Below, piece by piece: positions 5,546 to 10,720 of a DNA stretch of 10,720 bases (its first letter is position 1; every line of letters begins with the position of its first letter). The DNA comes from Coemansia sp. RSA 1804 (taxonomy: Eukaryota; Kickxellomycota; Kickxellomycetes; Kickxellales; Kickxellaceae): contig JANBTH010000842.1 of assembly GCA_027578815.1 (NCBI GenBank), positions 1 to 10,720 on the forward strand, in the 5' to 3' direction. The notes beneath the pieces are model-generated. The model saw nothing but the letters and a program-made list of their open reading frames with translations. It was not told the origin of the DNA and did no database searches. The position numbers and the translations under genes were made by a program.

Positions 5546-7612
5546 TCAGCCCCAGCGCCTTTCGTTGTACACGCAGCAGCTGACAGCAACAGCCAGCATA
5601 AACATCAGGCCCCAGTGTTCTGTAATAAATGGCCACAGAATGTGTGGGCTCTGTCTGCGGTTGTCAAGCTCCCAGACACGCATCCTGCCGACCGTTGACA
5701 GCGCAACAACACACACGGCGCTGCTGGTAATGCTGTTGGTGTCTGGAAGCTGTGACGGTGCCGCACGACTCGTTGATCCAAGCATTGGCCGGCTGCCGTC
5801 GCCAGAAAGCCGCGCAAGCTGGGATGGATCGAGATGCAGAAAGCGTAGACACGATGTTGTGGGCTGCTGCTGTTGCTGCTGTGCGCGAGCTATCAAGCGC
5901 TGTGTTGTAGGAAACGGGTTGTCGGGTGAAATGAAGCTGTCTTCCCAGTTGACAACCATCAGCGTGCTGGGCTGCCACGCAAGCGCCAGATGCCAGTTGA
6001 AGATGTCTGTCTCGCCGTCGTCCAGCGTGTCAACCGACGAAACCGGCTCAGTGGCAGCCCACGGCACAAGGCGAGGAAGCCGGAAGTAGCGCCTGTAATC
6101 TAGGATATGGCGAATGGACGATGAGTGCGCGCGCGAGAAAACAAACAGCTCGTCATCGACAGTGCTCATGGCAAGCAGCGCGCCGCTGTCGTCCAGCGTC
6201 ATATTGACAGCAACCGGGCTGTTAAGTGTGCTGATATAGGGCGGCCGCGACTCGCGCACGCGCTGCAGCTGTGTGATATTGCTGCTATCGTGGTCACGGA
6301 ACCACTCGGTATCCACCGTCACTATGATATCTGTGGCCTTGAAGTAGAACACCGACGTAAGACCTGCATTGTCCACCAGCGGCGGATCGTTGACGAGTCG
6401 CAGCTCGTCACGCGAGAGACCTGAGAACTGTTGGTGCACCGGCAGCCGGTACCGCTTGATATCGTCGTGCGACCACTTGTCGCCAAGCGTGGTGTTCTGC
6501 ATCAGACTGAATGAGAAGAAGAAGGTGTCGCCAACCGTATCGCCATCCACAAGAAATAGATCCACGCCATTCTCCGGTCGCGTCGAGTGCAGTTGCATCA
6601 GAAACGACTGTCGCCCAATGTCGCGTAGATATTCTGTGACTTCGGGTCCTTTTGTCTGCACAATTGGTGCGCTGTCGCCTAGCAGCGTGCCATTCTGCGC
6701 GGCCGCCAGCAGAAGCATGCGGAAGCGCACCATATCGTTCAACCGCGAGTACATCAGCGTCCGTCCACGCAGTGAGAACTCAACCACATCCAGCGTCCCA
6801 GGCAGCGCAACATCTGCGTAGCTCATCTGCAGCCCCGACGCCCCCACGCATCCGCCAAACCGCGATCCCGAGTACACCTTGTCTGCAAACGCAATGTTAT
6901 CGTTCGGACATAGCTTCAGATCGCACGCAAGCCGCACCGCGCTGAGCTTTGCCGCCTTATCATCGATCTTGCTAGCTGTGCGCAGCTCATCCCACGCGCT
7001 GCCGGCTGCCTCAACCGCGCTATCAAACGCCGGCGACTTGTGCAGCGACTCTAGGTCGTAAATCCGGGTGCGGAACGCCACTGTCTCGTTTGCTGGCATG
7101 TAGTACAGCACTGCCAGATGTCGCGGCGCATTTGTCCCGTCTGTGTTTCTGCCCCGCGAGCGATCCAGATGCGCCAGCTTCACCGGTCCCGGGAGCCGGT
7201 CCACAAAAAGCAGCTCCCACTGTTGCTCATGGCTGCCCTTTGCGCCGCCCATAAACTGAAGGCTTTTCCGGTACACCTTGACCAGTCCCGCAAGCGGAAC
7301 GTCCGGCTTTGCTGTGCGATACTCCGAGTGCAGTCTGATATGCAGCAGCCCTGCCTCCACGTCTATCACGCCGGGCGGCTGGTTCTCTGTTGTGTTATCG
7401 GGAAGATACCGGCCAGGCTCCAGCCAGTTAAAGTCTCTGCTTCCCGAGGCCAGGTGCTCCTCCTGTGTCTGCCGCAGCTTCAGTCCCGAATCCGACTCAT
7501 GCACCAGCGTTGTTGTCGGGATTGGCTGTCTGTTGAACCAGGCTAACACAAACACGTACGCGGCGCCAACTGCTACCAGCAGGGCTTGTCGCGTGCGCAA
7601 GCCGTACCTCAT
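5546..7612 (-). CDS. Unrecognised two-TM membrane glycoprotein with long, probably lumenal domain
   Basis: I do not recognise this 688-residue protein. A basic N-terminus (MRYGLRTR) precedes a hydrophobic helix at about residues 10-26 (signal anchor or signal peptide). A second helix at about 667-682 is followed by a six-residue tail, NERRWG. The roughly 640 residues between carry six N-glycosylation sequons (N73, N175, N307, N373, N445, N470), suggesting an ER/secretory lumenal domain. Paired cysteines occur at 230/235 with 255. The second half (about 420-650) is beta-rich with propeller-like phrases such as VVALSTVGRMRVWELD, LALAWQPSTLMVVNWEDSFI and a DDSGALLAMSTVDDELFVF blade. A six-Gln run is at 578-583. 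The order of features in residues 85-300 faintly recalls the lumenal domain of the fungal Dsc1/Tul1 ligase, but there is no RING and no multi-TM block. I considered EMC1 for its similar layout, but its wording does not match. The start at 7612 was chosen because it leads directly into the helix; the frame is open to an ATG at 7756. Confidence 0.75.
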   Translation of the reverse strand: MRYGLRTRQALLVAVGAAYVFVLAWFNRQPIPTTTLVHESDSGLKLRQTQEEHLASGSRDFNWLEPGRYLPDNTTENQPPGVIDVEAGLLHIRLHSEYRTAKPDVPLAGLVKVYRKSLQFMGGAKGSHEQQWELLFVDRLPGPVKLAHLDRSRGRNTDGTNAPRHLAVLYYMPANETVAFRTRIYDLESLHKSPAFDSAVEAAGSAWDELRTASKIDDKAAKLSAVRLACDLKLCPNDNIAFADKVYSGSRFGGCVGASGLQMSYADVALPGTLDVVEFSLRGRTLMYSRLNDMVRFRMLLLAAAQNGTLLGDSAPIVQTKGPEVTEYLRDIGRQSFLMQLHSTRPENGVDLFLVDGDTVGDTFFFSFSLMQNTTLGDKWSHDDIKRYRLPVHQQFSGLSRDELRLVNDPPLVDNAGLTSVFYFKATDIIVTVDTEWFRDHDSSNITQLQRVRESRPPYISTLNSPVAVNMTLDDSGALLAMSTVDDELFVFSRAHSSSIRHILDYRRYFRLPRLVPWAATEPVSSVDTLDDGETDIFNWHLALAWQPSTLMVVNWEDSFISPDNPFPTTQRLIARAQQQQQQPTTSCLRFLHLDPSQLARLSGDGSRPMLGSTSRAAPSQLPDTNSITSSAVCVVALSTVGRMRVWELDNRRQSPHILWPFITEHWGLMFMLAVAVSCCVYNERRWG

Positions 7613-7756
7613 TGATGGAAGACTAGGACTGATGATTCCACCTGGCTGTCCGAACAAGTACAGGGCGGGATTTTGTAGGAATGTCTGAAGATAAATACAA
7701 AAATAAAATAGAAATAGCCGCTGCTGAGGAGTAAAAACGGAAGAAAGAAATAACAA

Positions 7757-7784
7757 GAAATAAGAAATAAGAAATAAGAAATAA
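7757..7784. repeat. GAAATAA heptamer tandem repeat, 4 copies
   Basis: Four perfect GAAATAA units, plus a detached fifth at 7747-7753, lie about 145 bp upstream of the glycoprotein start codon. Confidence 0.92.
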
Positions 7785-8145
7785 GAAACTCCCTCAAGGA
7801 CAACACTGGCAAGAGACTGTAGTACCCATCAGTCTTGAAGAATATTGCGCTCGCCATCACTAGCATTGACGAGGCGTGTACCGTCTGATCGCTCCTATTC
7901 CAGAAACCGTGCAAGCGCATACATGTTTGACGGAATAGCGGTGGGATGGAGCTCAAAGCAATAGGGGTTTACGCTTCTGTTTCCTTCACCTGCTCTACTT
8001 GCTACAGTAGCCATCACCGCTAAGCAAGAAAGCACGCCGTCGTTCACTGCGCAGCAACGCAGGGGAACAGTATCTATCGGCTGTATGTTCTAGCAGAAGC
8101 CAAGTCTTTTGTGAGAGCTCATTTCCTCTTTGCTTCGGTTCGGCA

Positions 8146-8172
8146 CGGCTCGAATAGGGTTGAATCGAGCCG
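8146..8172. repeat. 8-bp perfect inverted repeat with 11-bp loop
   Basis: CGGCTCGA and TCGAGCCG flank an 11-base spacer about 155 bp upstream of the mitochondrial protein start. It could be a dimeric transcription-factor site or an RNA hairpin in a long leader; one such repeat may also be chance. Confidence 0.55.
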
Positions 8173-8326
8173 AGTAACGAATGATGGACAGCAATCTCCC
8201 AATCTCAGCGCTGCTATCAAAAAACGCCTGATGGCTTTGCTTTCGTTTGCGTTTATTTTATTCTTCACTTTTGTCTTGTGTTTCAAATTGCTCCACTTTT
8301 CAATACAACTGAATCATTCTTCACAA

Positions 8327-8848
8327 ATGTTTCGCATCATAACAGCCAGATCGGCCAGGCCAATGGCGTTGCGTTTAGCCCAGACTCAGACAGCCGCCCG
8401 GCGGTTTGCATCGGACGATTCCAACAAGACCCACGGGGCATTGGAGGAAGGGAAACACAATAAAGAGGAGGAAAAGGAGGAGTATGTGTTTGAGGAGGAG
8501 GGATTCGGCTCGCCGATATGGAAGTACACGTTGGGCGGGTTGGCTGCATTGTACCTGTTGGGCCAATACGACGACTACATAGAGAGAACCGGACGAGTGC
8601 ATCCGTTGAAAAGGTTCTTTGCCAATTCCATGAACGACGTTATGAGAGACAGGCGCATATTTGCGGAGCACGAGAGGGAGGTTGCTAAGCAGGCGGAATT
8701 CAACATTCTCCAGTGGGAGGAGAAGAGGACTATTGAGTCGACGCTGGACGATGCTGTTTACTTCAAGCGCACTGCTAACTGGGGCATACCCGTTGGAACC
8801 AGCGTGGATATGTCTGTTGCCAAGGACCGCACGCCAATCAAAGAGTAA
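8327..8848 (+). CDS. Small mitochondrial inner-membrane protein, probable fungal complex I accessory subunit (NUXM/17.8 kDa-like)
   Basis: This 173-residue protein begins with an Arg-rich, acid-free stretch (MFRIITARSARPMALRLAQT, then AARRFAS), a classic mitochondrial presequence with a likely cleavage near residues 26-29. A highly charged Lys/Glu region (36-58) follows, then one hydrophobic helix, IWKYTLGGLAALYLLG (64-79), then an amphipathic charged segment (about 90-145) and a short conserved-looking end, NWGIPVGTSVDMS (151-163). The order of presequence, single helix, charged matrix or intermembrane arm, and a terminal N-x-PxG-x-VDxS motif resembles the fungal-specific NUXM/17.8-kDa subunit of NADH:ubiquinone oxidoreductase, whose end has a similar NVPAGxxVDLS phrase as I recall it. 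Mitochondrial location is well supported; the complex I assignment is moderate inference. The neighbour ATP12 also serves oxidative phosphorylation. The stop codon lies at the start of a short repeat tract. Confidence 0.8.
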   Translation: MFRIITARSARPMALRLAQTQTAARRFASDDSNKTHGALEEGKHNKEEEKEEYVFEEEGFGSPIWKYTLGGLAALYLLGQYDDYIERTGRVHPLKRFFANSMNDVMRDRRIFAEHEREVAKQAEFNILQWEEKRTIESTLDDAVYFKRTANWGIPVGTSVDMSVAKDRTPIKE

Positions 8849-8862
8849 TAAGAGTAATAAGA

Positions 8863-8892
8863 GTAGTGGTAGTGGTAGTGGTAGTGGTAGTG
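8863..8892. repeat. GTAGTG hexamer tandem repeat, 5 copies
   Basis: Five perfect GTAGTG units start 15 bp after the stop codon of the small mitochondrial gene. They are preceded by two AAGAGTAAT units (about 8841-8858), the first of which contains the stop codon. The tract lies in the 3' UTR, between convergent genes. Confidence 0.92.
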
Positions 8893-9066
8893 TTGCTTTA
8901 TTGAAATATATGTCTTCAAATACACTGTTTTGGAATATACTAGATCACCAGCAACATGATCCACACGGCGTGTCTTTATTCGCCTTTTGCAACCTCTGCA
9001 ACCAAAAAGAAGAAAGAGAAGACAAGGCAAGACAAGAAATGAAAAATGCTATATTGTGGTTAGGCT

Positions 9067-9072
9067 TTTATT
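9067..9072 (-). terminator. Candidate polyadenylation signal for ATP12
   Basis: AATAAA on the minus strand occurs 7 bp after the ATP12 stop codon. Further TTTATT copies on the plus strand, near 8897 and 8976, are alternatives farther downstream. Confidence 0.35.
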
Positions 9073-9079
9073 GCCGGTC

Positions 9080-10030
9080 TTATGCATCCAGTGCAACGCA
9101 AGCCGACGCACCAAGGATCTGGCGTATTGCAGCATTGTCGATGTCGTGTGCGTTCTCCAGCTCGCCCCAGCGCTGCGTCTGGGAGCTCGCCTCCACCTGC
9201 GCAGCAATCGCAGCTTCTTCAACAGACAAACGCTGCTCCATAAGCGCAAGGCCAATAAGGAACGACTTTGCCGTCATCACCGCCCTCTCAAGGGCCGCCA
9301 GCTTGAGCGGACTAAACTCCAGAACAACCTCGCGCAGTCTTGCCACAGCCTGCGACGACTGACGCAGCGCAAAGATGTTGTCTGTTGCCTGTATATCGAT
9401 CCCATACGCATCGCTCGCCCACTCAACAATGGGCGCATGGTGTTTCTGCTGGAGATCCACCAGCGTCTGCGGATACTCCTCACGAAGGCACACAGAGTCT
9501 GTCTGAAAGTACTTGAGCAGCTTGTCAACGACTTCGGCACGCACGTGAGGATCATATAGTCCGTCAATTGATCTGAAGATCAGCGATGTCAGCGGAAGAG
9601 AGTGCGACCCAACAACTTCAGTCTGCGACTCCCATTCTCCTGCAACCAGCCAGGCCAACGTCCCCTGGCTCCCGGAGATCTGCACCTGTTTGCCGTCGGG
9701 CGTCTTGATCGGACGCTTATCAAGCAAGATCACGTAGTTTCCGTCACGCTCCTCCACGCCTGTGGTCTTCCAGAACCGCCGAATCACAGGCGCCTTGTTT
9801 TTGGCAAGAGTGTCTGCTGCCGTTTCAGAGCTCAAGAGGCGGTGCTGCAGCCCTGGGCTGCTAGATTTGTCCTTGAATGCGTCGTGCAGTCTGTGGCCTG
9901 CGCAGAGTGCATGCCTGGCCCCTGCACTGGCCCTGAGAACGCCCGTACCTGCATACACGGCTGCTCTGTGCAGTATGGCGGTACCGAGCATTCGGAGTTG
10001 CTGGTAGCTGGCTGGCGTTCTTGGTAGCAT
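9080..10030 (-). CDS. ATP12: Atp12 (ATPAF2), mitochondrial F1-ATP synthase assembly chaperone
   Basis: This 316-residue protein matches the Atp12/ATPAF2 family: RRFWKTTGVEERDGNYVILLDKRPIKTPDGK (split here at residues 84-114), LAWLVAGEWESQ (125-136), HSLPLTSLIFRSID (143-156), the TDSV segment (177-180), the AKSFLIGLAL helix (254-263) and WGELENAHDID (288-298). In the family it binds the F1 alpha subunit in the matrix and prevents its aggregation before the alpha3-beta3 hexamer forms. The first 70 or so residues are rich in Arg, Ala and Ser and low in acids, with LQHRLLSSET near 61-70, consistent with a matrix-targeting presequence. The ATG at 10030 has A at -3; a second Met at residue 14 would leave a shorter presequence. 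Length is normal for the family and no intron is needed. The gene converges with the small mitochondrial protein gene; their stops are 231 bp apart. Confidence 0.95.
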   Translation of the reverse strand: MLPRTPASYQQLRMLGTAILHRAAVYAGTGVLRASAGARHALCAGHRLHDAFKDKSSSPGLQHRLLSSETAADTLAKNKAPVIRRFWKTTGVEERDGNYVILLDKRPIKTPDGKQVQISGSQGTLAWLVAGEWESQTEVVGSHSLPLTSLIFRSIDGLYDPHVRAEVVDKLLKYFQTDSVCLREEYPQTLVDLQQKHHAPIVEWASDAYGIDIQATDNIFALRQSSQAVARLREVVLEFSPLKLAALERAVMTAKSFLIGLALMEQRLSVEEAAIAAQVEASSQTQRWGELENAHDIDNAAIRQILGASACVALDA

Positions 10031-10603
10031 GGTACAGGCGCTGTGTGTTCCGGAAGTGTCGCTTGAGGGTTCTTATCTGACCACAGCTAAAGAAAACAGT
10101 CCCTGGTCCTTAATTCTGAGCTAGATACAGGATAATATTGATAATAAAGAAAGAAAACTAATTACAGATAGATCTGGCCGATATGGCGAAGATAAAAAGA
10201 TAAACAAATCCACAGATCAGATCCATATGAACCACACAATGAGATAGAGTTTCTGTCCCATTGTGCAGAGCGTTTGCCGTGGACTGCCACTCGCACGGCT
10301 TTTGGGTGGCATTTATGGGAGCTTGTCACCTGAAACACGGTAATAACACTTTTGCTCACGCCTTCGCTTACCCCTTCTTGCCACCTTACCATTGTGCAAT
10401 GAAGGCGGCAGCAAAAAGAGAGTAGAGTAGAGCAAACAAAGTAAATGAGTGGGCAGGCGGCGAAACAAGGCGAGACAAGGCGAAGAAAGGAAAGGCAAGG
10501 CAAGGGGGTGGCTTCCCCCCCCAAGAACAAGCCCGTGCGGCGTGATCTGTAAGTAGGCCGTGGAATGGACAAAGCAATCCATTGTGGTCGGCTGGCTACA
10601 TAC
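10031..10603. other. Right-hand intergenic stretch: ATP12 promoter, possibly an intron of an edge gene
   Basis: About 570 bp lie between the ATP12 start and the possible coding exon at the edge. Near ATP12 the DNA is mixed to AT-rich. On the minus strand about 10430-10560 is pyrimidine-rich. The minus frame is open across most of it (down to 10162), but the residues encoded there look like composition artefacts. A G-run is at about 10505-10522. I see no RNA gene. Confidence 0.4.
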
Positions 10604-10720
10604 ACATTGCCATAGATAGGTCTCCCAGTAAGCAAGCGCATGCCCTGCTGCATGCTGGGCGAGCCGACGGCATGCCCCTCCTCATTGTGCTTGCTAATTG
10701 CCAGCTCAAAGTCTCGCAGA
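10604..10720 (-). CDS. Possible partial exon of an unrecognised minus-strand gene (runs off right edge)
   Basis: Reading leftward from the edge, one minus frame gives about 38 residues beginning LRDFELAISKHNEEGHAVG and ending LLTGRPIYGN. The mix of charged and hydrophobic residues and the GC-ending codons resemble real coding sequence here, unlike the frame's continuation. Right after this stretch the minus strand reads GTATGT (10603-10598), a standard fungal 5' splice site, so the exon may end there. A possible acceptor (TTTCAG) lies at about 10335-10330; joining these two would reach a stop codon almost at once. I do not recognise the protein. The call rests on residue composition and the splice-like hexamer only. 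Confidence 0.35.

Larger units (their letters stand above)
7613..8326. promoter_or_regulatory. Divergent intergenic region between the glycoprotein and mitochondrial protein genes
   Basis: These 714 bp separate two divergent start codons. The side next to the glycoprotein gene is AT-rich and holds a GAAATAA heptamer repeat. The middle (about 7800-8110) has mixed composition without a convincing gene. The side next to the mitochondrial gene has an 8-bp inverted repeat, then a T-rich leader at about 8232-8300. The plus frame of the downstream gene stays open back to an ATG at 8111, but that extension lacks a targeting signal and the internal ATG at 8327 starts a clear one. I see no tRNA. Confidence 0.5.

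Noticed and set aside
5546..7612. EMC1 (ER membrane complex subunit 1) as the identity of the glycoprotein
   Set aside because: The layout of signal, propeller and C-terminal helix is similar, but I could find no EMC1 wording and the C-terminal region differs.
7609..7956. Minus-strand open frame of 115 codons with hydrophobic stretches
   Set aside because: Phe/Leu/Ser-rich product of the AT-rich leader and the heptamer repeat; no homology recognised.
8101..8180. Possible tRNA around the GGTT-containing hairpin
   Set aside because: There is a stem-loop, but no intact T-loop consensus and no acceptor or anticodon arms could be laid out.
1..10720. Defence system, mobile element, CRISPR or gene cluster
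   Set aside because: The genes are unrelated housekeeping eukaryotic genes on both strands; there are no direct terminal repeats, transposase, integrase or spaced repeats.

Overview
The window looks like nuclear DNA from a fungus, probably an early-diverging lineage. Kickxellomycotina-type fungi are my guess from overall character; no sequence here settles it. Supporting this are an Rpd3-like histone deacetylase, the ribosome-biogenesis WD protein WDR55/Jip5, an Ebp1/PA2G4 homologue, a TATDN1-type TatD nuclease, the F1-ATPase chaperone Atp12, and a probable fungal-type complex I accessory subunit. Genes are compact, lie on both strands, and the complete ones read through without introns. There is no sign of bacterial operons, prophage, CRISPR or transposons.

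Layout, left to right. A class I histone deacetylase runs off the left edge on the minus strand (1-401). About 650 bp without a convincing gene follows. WDR55/JIP5 (minus, 1052-2632) and a PA2G4/Ebp1 homologue (plus, 3101-4267) sit head to head across a 468-bp shared promoter region. A TATDN1-like nuclease (plus, about 4493-5476) converges, with only 69 bp between stop codons, on an unrecognised 688-residue membrane glycoprotein (minus, 5546-7612). A 714-bp divergent region with a heptamer repeat and an inverted repeat leads to a small mitochondrial inner-membrane protein (plus, 8327-8848). This protein converges with ATP12 (minus, 9080-10030). The right edge may hold an exon of another minus-strand gene.

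Themes. WDR55 and PA2G4 are both linked to ribosome synthesis and share a promoter region. The small complex I-like protein and ATP12 both serve oxidative phosphorylation and are convergent neighbours. The rest is an ordinary housekeeping neighbourhood. The most notable points are the unrecognised two-TM glycoprotein, the diverged active-site rim of the HDAC, a PA2G4 homologue with no basic tail and no intact metal site, and short 4-7 bp tandem repeats in nearly every leader or trailer. I did not find evidence for a new multi-gene system.
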